The translations under genes and the position numbers were made by a program. The notes under the pieces were generated by a model. The model was given only the letters and a program-made list of their open reading frames with translations, was not told the origin of the DNA and searched no databases. From Conoideocrella luteorostrata (taxonomy: Eukaryota; Ascomycota; Sordariomycetes; Hypocreales; Clavicipitaceae): a stretch of 64,000 nucleotides of DNA. Positions 32,698 to 45,992 of this stretch are shown here, in pieces (within the stretch, counting starts at the first letter, position 1; each line of letters opens with the position of its first letter). The DNA is taken from contig JASWJB010000009.1 in assembly GCA_032433595.1 (NCBI GenBank), positions 186,001 through 250,000 of the forward strand, read 5' to 3'.

Positions 32698-33464
32698 ACA
32701 TAAGTATTGTGTAAGGTACGAATCTGTGTAGCAAACTTCACGGCTCGTCCATGTGGTTGAAGTTTGGATGCTATCGTCTGCGTGTGCTGCGCGTTGCTGA
32801 TGTCGCTGCGAGAGTCGAAGAGCTCGTGGTAGTTTTCAGTTCTGTCGAGTCTCGCTGCACGGTGTCACTGCTGCGCGGCTCATTGGGAGTCGATAGGTGT
32901 CTCCATAACCAGAGGGATATATCTATTGTAAGGAAAAAGAACAGTGGTAAAATAAAAATCGTGCCAATAAAAGCCTATCAGCAAAGCTGGGGGTCAGTGT
33001 CAGATGGTTGAATGGGACTGGGTTGGACGCGTACACATAGAGCGGAAATAGACCGTATGATAAAAGAAGCAGACTGGGGCATCAAGTAACTCCCAACATC
33101 CCACGATCCAGCCTGCAGTGTTGCAGGCATGTCGATTCCGTACAAAATTCGTGATGCGCGATGATTTTTAGGTGATGTAGCTTGGTGATAGGGGGGCGTG
33201 ACTGCGCAAAGTGGAAACCGAAAATAAGCTTGATGGGCTCCTAGTAGCGATGGGTGAGGGTGATCAGCAGTTCCTCGGCAGTGGCATTGAGCAGGTGGAG
33301 GGTAGCCTTCACCGCCTGCCACATTCGCCCAATGATGCTTGTCATGGTTCTGCATTTCCTCACCAAGACCACTACCTCTAAAAAAAAAAAAAAAGGACCG
33401 GTAAAGTCTTACGAGAGTCTCCGAGCAGCACATTTCGACATAGGAACATAACAGATTGTTGGAC
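32698..33464. other. Intergenic region, no gene seen
   Basis: Same-strand spacer holding the 3' UTR of homoserine dehydrogenase and the promoter of TRM8. An A-run lies at 33380-33394. No supported ORF. Confidence 0.55.
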
Positions 33465-34416
<952 letters not shown>

Positions 34417-35029
34417 ATAAGTGTTTTAATTTACCGGCTTTTTTTGTTGTGGCATGGCACACAAGTAGTGTTGCCTGGAGGGAGGGACATTAAAGCCGAA
34501 GTGGAATTGGCCTTTGTCTGCTCGACGATGGTAGAGTTGGCCCCTCGTATTCCCTTGTGCACTTGGGCAAGTCACCGAAAAGGACCAAGACTCCGATGAG
34601 CGGTGACACGCACACAAAAGCATTTGATTCTGCGAAACACCAAGAGCCGCCATAAACAAAGTAGCTGTCAGGCATTACGCGACATTAATATACTTCTCGA
34701 GTGGAGAACCTTGTCATTCTCCGCCATAACAACTATTTAGAAGTTAATGAACATTTAGAAGTGATTTCCAGCCGAGCTCCGTGCTCCATCGCTGGTACTA
34801 GAGCTCCCTAAACAAAAGGGCAGGGTCGGTCGGCTAGCTGAATGCCAGGATGGTGCGACCAGCTACAGGTGCCGGGTACGTACCTAGGTACAGTCCCTAG
34901 TCCATGGCTCCATACCTTGCGACGTTTGATAACCATAACCTTTCCCGCGGCGACGACACGACTCGACCCGACTCGACTTTGCAAACAAGGCAAGCAGACG
35001 ATGCAGCCTTATCGACTGAAGCTCTGGCC
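34417..35029. other. Spacer between TRM8 and MDM1
   Basis: About 610 bp on the shared plus strand. The last 126 bp before the MDM1 start are open in the MDM1 frame with an upstream ATG at 34904. That stretch could be an N-terminal extension, but it lacks family character. Confidence 0.55.
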
Positions 35030-38000
35030 ATGGCCCTGAAACGCAGAGATGTAGCTATCGCTGCCGTTGCCGCTTTTATTTCTTGGGGATACGCGGTAAG
35101 CTGGCTACCCGTGTTGCGCTGGGTTGGATACGCTTTTGTGTCTGGTATCCTCATCACATCCCTCGGCCTCGTCGCAACTCTGCTGCTGACCGCGCAACGA
35201 CCGAAACATGAACCAGCCCAGCTTCCGCGAGCTTCATTTGTTCGCTCGAGTCGCTGGAGCAAGGAAATATCCGCTTTGAAAAAACGACAAACCTACGAGA
35301 AGCAGATCCTCCAGCTTGGAGGCTCACCGCTTGTTGCTGGCGCTGTTGATGAACTTCTCGACTTGATACTTCGTGACTTTGTCCGTAGCTGGTATTCTCA
35401 TATTAGCTCCAACCCGGTGTTCCCCAACGAAGTCGATCGCACGCTGCGCCTGGCAATTACGAATTTGCTTGAACCGCTACGTCACAAGGACTTGGCTGAA
35501 ATCGTGACAAGCCGTCTCATTCCAATTCTTACGACGCACTTGCGAGACTTCTACGATGCAGAGAAGTCGGTGCGGGGGAGAAAACTAAACCGATCTGTGA
35601 CGGAGTCAGAAGAGCTAGATCTGGCCATTGCGTCGAAATATAAAGATGGACATTTGCACCCTGCTGCATCTTTGCACTTTCCAGACACGAAGATGGTACA
35701 GCAGGACTATTTGCGGTCTCTCGCGGAGCGAATTGTACCAAAGATCTTGCCTCAGAAGATGCTAACTAGTCGTCCTGTGTTTGTCATCATTCGTGAGATT
35801 GTTAGCTGCGCTGTTCTTTCCCCCGTTCTCCAACTGCTCTCAGATCCTGATACTTGGAACCAAGTCATGGAGAACTATGGCCGCACTATGCTGCAGGATA
35901 GATCAACAGTTCGCAAGCTTAGAGCTGCCCTTGATCAGCATGCTTCTCCGACTCCTCGAACCGTAAAGATGGCTCCCGCACCGCGGCTCGCGCCAGGTGA
36001 CAGTGAACGCAAATTTGAAAAGTTTATTCGTGCAATACGGAAAGTCAACAACTTATCGGATGCACGACGATTTCGCAGTGAAGTGGCAAGTCAGCTAAAG
36101 AGAGACTCGTTGCAGGACGATCAAGACCCTGTCTACTTGAGACGCTTGGAAATGGGCAAACGAATTCTGGATCAAAGGGTTCACCAACTTGCCGCTACCG
36201 GCGAACGCCAATCCATCCCCTTTCATGCGGGCCCTACGCTTGCCACGACGACATCGAGATTGGAGAACGTAACTCTTGTAGAACTCTTAAAGGATGCGTC
36301 GGGAATGTCGTATTTCATGGAGTATATGGACCGTCAACAGTTGATGTCTTTGGTCCAATTCTGGCTGGTGGTAGATGGCTTTCGGAATCCATTGGAAGAT
36401 GATGGCCAAGAAGATGACCATGACTCGTCCGGCCATTCGATGTGGACCGAATCAGACAGATTAGACTTGCAGCAAATCAACCAAGCTTATTTATCGAAAC
36501 CTGAGCTACATGTAACAGAGTCGTCAAAGCGAGAGGTTCGACAGTTTCTTGAGGCTGGCAAATCTGCCACCCCGCTACAGTTCCACAACGCAAGGAAATC
36601 CATTTTGAAAGCACAGAGCGCAGTTCTGGAGGAGATGCAATCTCAACATTATCATGGCTTCAAAAAATCTGATTTATATTATAAGTGCTTGGCGTCACAG
36701 GAGACATCTACAGCAACCATGGTGCCCCCCGCAGCTCCGCCAATTCAAACTTCTACGAGCCGAGCCTCACAGCCTCATCCGTCCAAACCTAAGCCAATTT
36801 CCCGGCTTGCAACTTCGGCTTCTAGTCAAATAACGAAGAGAACTGGATCCGCAGCCGATCTTCGAAGCACTGACAGTAATCCGGATCCTTTAACCCATCC
36901 CAGCCGACCCCTAGATGAGCCTGAGGCTTCTTCAACGCCATTATTCGACAATGACGATGCTGACAATGACGGTATGGTTGACTCCGTACACAGCATTGAC
37001 CAAGACCAATTTCCGCAAATAACTCCAGATACGCAGGTAGTCCAGGCTGTTGAAGAGGCTCTCAATAATATTATGGACGATGAAGGACCAAAGACGGCAG
37101 AGGACTTACGGGCTTCATTATTCGGAGGTGCAGATGAAAGTGAAGCCAGCTTTCTCACATCCAACGACCGTAGCTCTAATCGAGATTCCATGGATTCAAC
37201 TCGGCCCGCTGTGGCTGCCAAAGATCAGGAGAAGCCTAGTCTGTCGTCTTTGGGTCTAGTAAGCGCGGCGTCTAGAATTGGCGTTTTTGTGGACGATGAT
37301 CTATTTGAGCAGGAGGATAAGTTCCTACCGGACGACGACGAAGATGGTGGCGCCAGCAACACCGACAAAGATGAAACAGATGAGGTTCATGAAGCGGCTC
37401 CTGGAGATCTTGGCTTGGCTGAAGCCATCACAGCACTAAGCAATGACATAGACCGTCTGGTGGCACAAGAAGCCGTCATCAATTCATTGACTCGAAAGGC
37501 AGAACTGACAAACAACACGTCGGAACTACGCATTTTGCGCAAGTCGAAAGCAAGTTTACAGAGGGAAATTAAAAGAAAGGAGCTTCAACGACAGCAGTAC
37601 GTGGTTCAAGAGAGTGACAATAGTCTTTATGGCCGCTCGACGGTTAAGATCAAATCAATTCAAGTAGGTCGGGACGAGGACGGTCGCGAATTCGCCATGT
37701 ACGTTGTAGAGGTCCTGCGAGACGCAGGCGAGCAAATGCCCGCTGCATCATGGTTGGTTACGCGGCGGTATAGCGAGTTTCACGACCTTCACCAAAAATT
37801 ACGTTCTCGATATCCCTCGGTACGACACTTGGACTTTCCTCGTCGTAGGGTAGTCATGAAGTTTCAAAGCGAGTTTTTGCGCAAGAGGAGAGAGGCTCTG
37901 GAAAAGTATCTTCGAGAACTTCTCCTTCTGCCGGAGGCGTGTCGCAGCCGAGAACTACGCGCATTTTTGTCGCAGAGTGTCATCACCCCCGGCCAAGATA

Positions 38001-38760
38001 TTCTGGATCGTGAGGACAAAAAGGACATTGTGTCTCGACTGTACGACTCTGTGGCCGATGGCATGGAAGATATCTTGGGCAATATACCAGTACTGGACCA
38101 AATTTCCGTCGCCGGCCAAAATCTCATTGCTGCTGCGACGAATCAACTGAATTCGATACCGCTCAATGAGGATGAGGATACTTTCCCCGCCGCGGAGGCG
38201 GAAGCCGAGTTGAACGCGTTTGAAAACAAGGAACTAGAACCGTTCATCAAACCTATATGCGATATCTTCTTGGAAGTGTTTGAATTAAACAAAGGAAACA
38301 ACTGGCTCCGCGGACGAGCGGTCGTCGTTGTCCTCCAACAGCTGTTGGGAGGTACTATCGAAAGAAAAGTACGCGACAACGTCAAAATGCTGCTGCAGGA
38401 TGAGTCCATCCTACGTTACATTTCTATGCTCAAGGATGTCATGTGGCCAAAAGAAGAATTGCAGCGGGACCGAAAACCACGGTCAGCAGCAGAAAAGAAG
38501 AAGACTCGCACGGAAGCAAGTCTCATGTTGGCAACGCTGGTGCCCGATCTGGCTGGTAATGTGGTTGGGAGAGTGAATGCCCAAGCTGCTAGTCGCCGCA
38601 TATTTGCCACGTTGAACAACTCTCGACTGAAGTAAGGAAACCAACGGGCCTTGAGCTTAAACGACTTACTTTGGGATGGACTTGCTAACAGATCAACAGT
38701 GCTCATTTGGTATTTACCATGCTCGATGAAATCATATCCATCATGTTCGAACATGTATAG
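35030..38760 (+). CDS. MDM1: MDM1/SNX13-type PXA-RGS-PX-nexinC protein, two exons
   Basis: ER-anchored tether; yeast Mdm1 links the ER to the vacuole and affects lipid droplet and mitochondrial inheritance. Residues about 9-55 form two hydrophobic segments (DVAIAAVAAFISWGYAV, then YAFVSGILITSLGLVATLLL), followed by the PXA domain at about 103-303, an RGS-like domain at 413-553 (LMSLVQFWLVVDGF), an acidic linker, a coiled coil near 800-860, the PX domain at 870-982 (WLVTRRYSEFHDLHQKL, DFPRRRVVMKF) and a nexin-C domain from about 1067. The obvious frame stops at 38635, but GTAAGG at 38632 and AG at 38699 join it to a 61-bp exon that continues NNSRLNAHLVFTMLDEII, as in other sorting nexins, giving 1220 residues. 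The start MALKRRDV at 35030 is preferred; an in-frame ATG at 34904 would add 42 residues. Confidence 0.94.
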
Positions 38761-39620
38761 CGAGCGAGTCCTTGGATGGCAACAATTACGCATTGTGCTA
38801 GTGGCGGCACGCGATCTGGGGGCAGGGTTGAAAGTCTGGCGTGGTTTGTGCTTAAATTAAGCACCGTGTTTGCCAAACATAGCGGCGTCTGTGAGAGGGG
38901 TTGAGAAGCTCGCAGGGACTAGAAACTCACCAGTCTAGCTTGGTAGGACAGGAGTGTTCATCGCCTCGTTAGTGAGCCAGCTTGAACTTAACCAATGATA
39001 GCATGACTTTTAGAGATGACTACCATTTTTAATGTGAATGTTTTGGGGCAATTTTGGGATTTCTACGGAGTAGATGGAAGAAATACCTGTACGGAGCACG
39101 GAGCAGTTACTTCTTAGGCACCTTAGTATTATGGAGTTTTTTTGGAAACTATTTGATACTAGTACGTACCAGTACAGCGCCAATCGATCGGGTATTAGCC
39201 AGTGACAGACCAATTATACCGTGCAAATTCCAAAAAACGTGGTTTATCATTCTAAAAAGCTCCGGTGGCGATGGGAAAATGTGGTCCGTCCGTCCGTCCC
39301 CACAAATAAACGGTTTTGCCAACTGCCACCGCCCTCTTCAGCCTCAGCGTCGCACTCTGGTCACGTTTCGAGCTTGCAGCTTTCCCCAGGTTCTCCTCAC
39401 CTCTCTTTGACAGGCTACCCAGGACGAACGCCATCCATCCCATCTGCAGCACAACACATCTCACCCACTCTCCGGGCCTTCTCTCTGTTCCTGGTCGTAT
39501 TGCGGCCACCAAATCATCCTTGGACTTGATCGTTCGCTTCTCCCCCGCTGGTCGAATCGACCTTTATCTCTCTGTAGCGCATCCAGGACTCGGCCAAACC
39601 CCCGATCCCCATCGCCCGTC
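38761..39620. other. Intergenic region, no gene seen
   Basis: 860 bp holding the MDM1 3' flank and the SR gene promoter. One exact dispersed 9-mer lies at 39064, near a degenerate CGGAGCACGGAG. The 300 bp before the SR gene start are C/T-rich, as expected of a housekeeping 5' UTR. Confidence 0.55.
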
Positions 39621-41410
39621 ATGACTGAGGTGTCCGCCACCAGGCTCTACTTGGGCAACCTCCCTCGCAATGGTCCATAAACCCATAACCACCTCCAATT
39701 CCTCCTCCTTCGCCCCTTTGGATTCCAACTGACTCGCTTTCCCGGCAGCTACCAAGGCCGATATCGAGGCTCACTTTGCGACTCATGGCACCGGAGACAT
39801 CACCGAAGTGAAGCTAATGAACGGCTTTGGCTTCATTGAGTACAAGGATCCCATGGATGCCCGTGACGTAGTGCCGGGTTAGTCGACTCCCTTCTTTATC
39901 TTCTTCTTCGTACACGTTCCACGTCCGTCTGGATTACCATCTTGTTTCTATATGGACTGTGCTAACTCGCTGGCCTTTGGCGTCCATTACTATAGCTTTT
40001 CGTACGTGGCAAATCCTGTCTCCCGCTTTGCTCTTGGCTATGAAACCCGGCAACGTCTGGCGTGCATACCTTTACTGACTATGGACAGATGGGTCCGACT
40101 TCATGGGAGAGCGTCTCACAGTTCAATTTGCCCGTGGACCCCGAAATAGGGACGGCGGCGGTGGTGGTGGTGGTGGTGGAGGTGGCTTTCCTAGCCACGA
40201 GCGCGCTCCGCCACGACCTCGCCGAACTCCTCACCGGATGCAAATCACCGGGCTCCCGAACGAAACCAGTTGGCAGGTCTGTCTCCATCTCCCCGCTACT
40301 TGTTTCTGGACCTCATGGACAAATCCCCTCCCACCTGTGTTACTTGGATCGTTTCTGTACTCTGTCATTGTTGGCCTGGATTCGCGCGCTCTGAAAGCGG
40401 TTTGCTACTTTGTGTAATCTGGACTGGCAACATCTGGGCCGTTACCACCGCTGGAGGCGAATCCTGGGTCCCCCCATTTGCCCCTCCCTTCCCTTTGTTT
40501 GCTCCCATGGCCTGGGCTTTCTGTGGTCAAGCTTGTTGCAGTTACACAATGGGAACTCGATGGGATCAAGCAGCTTCGTGGACATTTCTCTCTATTTCTC
40601 TCTTTCGGCGTCACACAAAATTGATCCGGCTACTCCTTGGAGCAGGGACTTACGTCAATTCTGGTTATAGGACCTTAAAGACTTTGCGCGTCAACCCGGA
40701 CTTGACGTGGTGTATTCCGAAACCGGGCGAGATTCTAACGGAAGAGGGTAAGATTTGTCGAACAGGGGCCGTCAAAAGGATCGTGAGTACCTGTACAGCG
40801 TTTGCTGACTACCTCCTAAAAGCTTTGTCGAATACGAAACTGCTGCCGACCTGAGAACTGCCGTGGAAAAACTTGACAACCGCGAATTCAAGGGAAACCG
40901 AGTTCAATGTGAGGCTGACGTAAGTACCATACTTACGCCAAGAGTGAAGGCTTGCCGCTAATATTTTTCAAAATCCAGACACAGCCTGATATGCCACAGC
41001 AAGAACGACGCGGTCGCTCCCGCTCTCCTGGTGGTGGTGGTCGACGTCCTCACGGACCTCCTCGATTTGACGAATACGACCGACGTGGTCAGGCGGGTCG
41101 AGGGGGTGGCTATAATCGAGACCCCGGCCCCTATGGCTATCGTGACCGAAGCCCCAGACGTGATTACTATGATGACAGAGCCCGCTATCGATCCCCTCCC
41201 CGTGGGCCGCCTCCGATGGAAGAATATCCCCCTCCTCGCGGTCGTTACGATGAACCATATCGACGGGATTACGCCCCTCCTCCTCCCGATCCTTACGCCA
41301 ACGGACGTCAATACGATCGACCTCCCAGGGATTTCCCTCCTCGAGAGCCTGCGTATCCACCCCGAGATGGGTACGCTCGTGAATATGACCGGGGCGGACG
41401 ATACTGGTAA
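39621..41410 (+). CDS. SR/RRM pre-mRNA-binding protein (Srp2/Npl3-like), seven exons with a 6-nt microexon
   Basis: Nuclear RNA-binding protein of the SR family, expected in splicing and mRNA export. Exons 39621-39672, 39749-39877, 39996-40001, 40089-40276, 40671-40747, 40823-40919 and 40979-41410 join to 326 residues. RRM1 has RNP2 RLYLGNLP and RNP1 GFGFIEYK. After a Gly run (DGGGGGGGG) comes the pseudo-RRM with the family heptapeptide SWQDLKD, itself split by the 394-bp intron, then GRGFVEYETAADLRTAVEKL. The tail is Arg/Tyr/Pro/Gly-rich (RRGRSRSPGGGGRRP, PRRDYYDDRARY). Exon 3 is only CTTTTC; including it gives VVPAFHGSDFMGERLTVQF, the expected RRM1 end, while skipping it removes two residues in frame. 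It converges on PEX11. Between Srp2, Npl3 and SRSF1-like naming I cannot decide. Confidence 0.92.
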
Positions 41411-42420
41411 ACATTTGTTCCTTGCGTGTGGTTGTCTATGCTGCGTTTTGAGCCTGCCGTTTTGGCTGAGCCGCCTACATCTACTACGAAGAAATTGGCC
41501 TTGACCGGTGGTAATAGATAAACTGCCCATCATGGAGCATCCTCGAGAACAACATTGCAATCAGTAAGCGCGGGGGCAGGGAACTTGCAACCCTACATAC
41601 TTACTGTTACACGACATCGCGAGTCGAAATGAAACAAGATGAAAAAATGATTTTATGTACTGGGGGATAGTGGGCCGAAAATTTTACGGGTTGGTGGACG
41701 TTATCTGGGATTTTTGGTTGTTCTTCTCTCCGATTATGGCGTCCGCGCAGGGAGTATCATGTTACGCTGGGATTTCTGGTGAAGGCGGCGGGGCAGGGGG
41801 CACTACGGCGAACGCGAATAGCTAACAGGGATGGAAGGGTACGGGAATCCGCGGACGTCGATAAGAAGAAGACATATCGTGGCATGCTCTTTGTTGAGAG
41901 CTTGCAGCGAATGATCATGACCACGAGATGTACGATTATCAGAATGCATGTCATGTTCATTCCTTGCCGTTCTGAAGTTTCTTTTTCGTTAGTTTATTGC
42001 TATTTCATTAATTCATATCTGCTGCGTCTTGTAAAACTTAGATGACTCCTGCCAGTATGAGCACGGCTATATTGTCCTAAGAAGGGTCACCAAATGGGAG
42101 CTGTCAAACAATGGCGGGGCAATGTGAAGATGAGAATGAAATTGGAAACATCTATGTAGAGATGTGAAAGTCGTAAACATAAATGGTGTTGGTCGCTCTG
42201 TATAATGGTGTACAACAACTTTGCACATGGTCCGTCTTGTCCCTGACTGTAATAGTGCGGCGAGGGAGGGTCTTGGGAGGGTATGGGGAATTAAATCGAA
42301 GAAAGCCGCGGACGTTACTCCGTCGACACTGTTCCTCCAAATGCTGAATTATTCTTATCCGCCGCCCTTGTGTATATGGCGGCTTCTTTTTCGCCTACTC
42401 TTGTTGATTGGCGCGTTGGC
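41411..42420. other. Convergent 3' intergenic region
   Basis: About 1 kb between the SR gene stop and the PEX11 stop on the other strand. No gene seen; AT-rich around 41940-42040. Confidence 0.6.
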
Positions 42421-43319
42421 TTAGGCAGTCTTCTTCCACTGGCTGTACACGCCAATCAAACTGCTCAGGGTGCCAGCAAGGCCGACGAAGCCGTCATCAA
42501 AGCCGACCCAGCCGAGGGCAGAGGCGGGAACAGTAAGGTCACAGAGGTCGGAGATGAGCTGAAGCTGGCTCGCGGATCGCTCACTATAGATTTGCGCGAT
42601 TAATAACAATATTCCCTCATGTGGTGCGGTGTTGGTTGTAGGTGTGCATATCACATGTCAAATGATGTATATGCGTATGCCCGGTATATCGCAGCCGACA
42701 TGTGGACTGGGAGAAGGGAGGGACAATAACAAAAAAAAAGGGGGAGGGAAGAAGGAGAGGAAGAAAAAGTAACTCACAGGGTAATGCGCTTGCTCTCAAC
42801 AACACCCTCTCCATCCTTGCGATCGATTCTTGCTTCCCGCTGCTTCAGCTTATACTGGGTATACAGCTGCGAGGCAATGCTGAAGACCAGACCCATGGCC
42901 CAGAATCTATACCCGTGAGCTTGCAGGTTCTTGGCACCCTCCCACTTCTTAATGCCAGCTGCGTCGGGCATGGCGGCCGAATCAAACGTCAAGTAGCCGG
43001 CATAACCGATCTGTCTGCCGATGGCGGCGTAGCGCAAGAATGCATCGAGAGACTTGGTATCGGCGGCCACGACAGCGGCTTTTAGATGCTCGACGTTCTT
43101 GCCGACACGGAGGATCTTGCGGGTCAGACCGAATTGCTTCTTGGTGACGTCCCAAGGGCTGATTTCGGCCTTGGTGGCGTTGGTGCGGAGGAGGTACCAG
43201 GCGTAGAAGCGAGCAAAGTACTGGATCGTGCGCAGGAGCTTGTCGCGACCGACGGTGGAGGCGACGAAGCGGAGGTAGTGCGCTACGGAGGGGTGGTAGG
43301 CGAGTGCGTCGGCAACCAT
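42421..43319 (-). CDS. PEX11: Peroxisomal membrane protein PEX11, two exons
   Basis: Peroxin that elongates and divides peroxisomes. Exon 1 runs 43319-42778 and exon 2 runs 42583-42421, giving 234 residues (yeast Pex11 has 236). The start MVADALAYHPSVAHYLRFVA is the family N-terminus, followed by GRDKLLRTIQYFARFYAWYL (amphipathic membrane-remodelling helix), FGLTRKILRVGKNVEHLKAA, IGRQIGYAGYLTFD and GYRFWAMGLVFSIASQLYTQ, and in exon 2 the C-terminal membrane segment GFVGLAGTLSSLIGVY ending QWKKTA. The 194-bp intron (GTGAGT donor at 42777) is A/G-rich. The gene is divergent from fructose-1,6-bisphosphatase with 1.47 kb between starts. Complete and undamaged. Confidence 0.95.
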
Positions 43320-44786
43320 TTTGACGTGTTTGCGATGAGATGTTGCGAGGGTGGTGGTGATGATGGTGTCGGATGAGAGAATGAGGAGGAGAGATGAAGT
43401 TGCGCAACTCTGGTGGTGTTCGTGTTGGTGTTGGGTTTCAAGTCTGGAGGCAAGACGGCGGCGGACCGGACACCGGAGGGAGCCGAGTTACGAGCGGCGC
43501 AGCGGGGCAGTCGGTGCAATGACGGCTGTTCTGAGATTGAGCAAGAGAGTGCGCCGGGTACAGATGCTCGGTTGCCGATGATGTTGTGTCTTCACAAACG
43601 AATCGAACAGATGGATTCGGGCGGATGAATGCACTTCGAGGAGATTGTTAAATGAGTGACTGTAGAATGGCGTGCGTCGCCCCGGCGGCATCGGTCGGTC
43701 TGTCTGGAGTCTGGTGCAAGGAGATGAAGGTTGCACATGCCGAGGCTTCTGTCTAGTTTCCCACGGGGAAGATGGCCGCGGCGGCTCCTCTCCCTGATCA
43801 CAGGCACTCCAAGCCAAGGGAAATCAGCAACCTCACCGGCAAGGAGAAACAGCCCTCCGTTTCCTCCGTGTTCCAGCCACGGATGCCCAGCCACACGGGG
43901 CGCCCCAGCCACTTACCACAAGCCACTAACGGACAGGTTGACCGCGTCCGAAGCAACCGATGGAAAAGCATTTAAATGGCAAAAGTTCCGGGAAATCCTC
44001 TTACGCAAGTGGATTCTTGTGTCTATCTAGGTCTAGATAACTATCAACTCCGTAGCCAGCGCGGGTCCTGTCCACCTTTGACCTTCGGGTCTTGGATAGC
44101 GAGTAGCTCGGTCTCTCCAACCCGAGCCTCGAATAGCCGCTCCATCGACTGCCGCGCTCACCCGCCCTGAACTTATTGCATCTGCTCTCATCTGCTCTTT
44201 CCTGCTGGATTGGCTATCGCAGATAGCAACTACTCCGTAGGGTCGGGACAAAATGAAACTACACGACGGGAAAGGCAGGGCCGGGGACGACACACAGCCC
44301 CCAACGGAAAAGCAAGGGCCCAGGTAGCACATTACATATGTATTACCTTATGGTTATCGTGACCTCATTGTTGGCCGGTTTTCCTGACGCTTAATAAAAA
44401 AAATACCCAGAGGCATTTGCTGACTCTTTCCCGTTCCCTCTCCTCTCCTCCCCTCCCTCCCTCTCCCGCTTGTCGTTCTCTTTTCATGTGTACCTGCCTC
44501 CGAATTACCAAATCGTTTTGTGACTGTAAGCTTTGCGTCGCACGTATTGAATTGCATTGATTTTGAAGGCCATTTTTCTTGCCAAACCACATACATCGCG
44601 ATACCCCGCGCTGCCCCTCCACCGAGGTTAGCTTCCGCAGGTCCCCCGTTCCTTCTCAGCCCGAAGCAGCCGATCACGAGGACATACAATTCCTCCCTGA
44701 CCTTGGGCTCTCTTGCCTCTCAATATATCGATTTCTCGTTTAGACGCGCATTTTTATCTCATCTTGTAGACCCAGATACCGACAAG
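43320..44786. other. Divergent promoter region PEX11 / FBP1
   Basis: 1467 bp. It holds two CCGAGG words (43740-43745 and 44622-44627), which are the known core bound by fungal fatty-acid regulators FarA/FarB, one exact TACTCCGTA at 44231, and a C/T-rich stretch at 44427-44470 upstream of FBP1. No ORF with protein character. Confidence 0.55.
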
Positions 44787-45992
44787 ATGGCAGACAACAG
44801 CAATGGCGAAAAGGTCAACACCAACATCGTCACGCTGACTCGGTTCCTGAACGAGGAGCAGACCAAGCACAAGGAGGCCAGTGGTGACTTTACGTACGCT
44901 TTCTTTATTTTTCTCTTCCCGCAATCCCTGCAACTCATGAACCGCTTGGGATGACGGGAGAAAATACGGCTGCTAATTCAATTGATTTTTGTGCAGCCTT
45001 CTCTGCCATGCTCTTCAATTCTCATTCAAGTCCATCGCCTACTACATCCGTCGCGCCACCCTTGTCAACCTCACCGGGTTGGCCGGCTCCTCCAACACCA
45101 CGGGCGACGAGCAAAAGAAGCTTGATGTCATCTCCAACGACCTCTTCATTGAGGCCATGCGGTCGTCGGGCAAATGCGCTTTGCTCGTGTCCGAGGAGGA
45201 GGAAGACGTCATCTTCTTCGAGAGCGCCAGCGGATCCCGCTACGCAGTGGCATGTGATCCCATCGACGGCTCCTCCAACCTCGACGCTGGTGTCTCTGTC
45301 GGCACCATCTTCGCCGTCCACAAGCTCCCCGAGGGCTCCAAGGGCTCCAAAGCTGACATTCTCAAGCCGGGCACGGAGCTGGTCGCGGCTGGCTTCACCA
45401 TGTACGGCGCCTCCTCACAGCTTGTGCTCACCATGAAGGACAGCTCCGTCAACGGATTTACCCTCGACAACGGCATTGGCGAGTTCATCCTGACACATCC
45501 CAACATGCTCATCCCCAAGTCAAGGGCTATCTACTCAGTTAACGAGGGTAACTCGCTGTACTGGGAGGAGAACACTATTGGGTACTTTAACTCGCTGAAG
45601 CAGGCCCAGTCGAACGGCAAGCCTTATTCTTCAAGATATATTGGGTCCATGGTGGCGGATGCCTATCGTACCCTTCTGTATGGTGGTATTTTTGCTTATC
45701 CTGCTGATAAGAAGAGCCCCAAGGGCAAGCTGCGTATCTTGTATGAGTGCGCTCCCATGGCCATGGTGTTTGAGAATGGTAGGCTCCCCTCATCCCCTCG
45801 CCCCTCCCTCTCCTTCTCCTGTTTGATGGCCGGTTTACAAGTATGCTGACTTGTTTTGTAGCTGGTGGCCAGGCCGTGGATAGCAACATGAAGCGTATGA
45901 TGGAAGTTGCTCCGGAACACATTCATGACCGCTCTGGTATCTTCATGGGCAGCTATGATGAGATTGAAAAGGTCAAATCTTTCCACAAGTAA
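44787..45992 (+). CDS. FBP1: Fructose-1,6-bisphosphatase, three exons
   Basis: Hydrolyses fructose 1,6-bisphosphate to fructose 6-phosphate, the committed step of gluconeogenesis in the cytosol. Exons 44787-44893, 44997-45778 and 45862-45992 join to 339 residues (yeast Fbp1 348). The start MADNSNGEKVNTNIVTLTRF opens the AMP-binding N-terminus. Metal-binding and catalytic motifs are SEEEEDVIFFES, VACDPIDGSSNLDAGVSVGT and the family signature GKLRILYECAPMAMVFENAG, whose end crosses the second intron. NEGNSLYWEE and SSRYIGSMVADAYRTLLYGG form the substrate pocket. Nothing is missing. Expression is probably glucose-repressed as in other fungi, but no CreA site was examined rigorously. Confidence 0.97.

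Noticed and set aside
34904..35029. 42-residue N-terminal extension of MDM1
   Set aside because: In frame with an ATG, but the added residues are hydrophilic and precede the usual MDM1 start directly before the membrane segments; kept only as an alternative start.
40270..40854. 194-codon ORF inside the SR gene
   Set aside because: It lies over the 394-bp intron and adjoining exons in another frame; the spliced SR model explains the region with the SWQDLKD motif.
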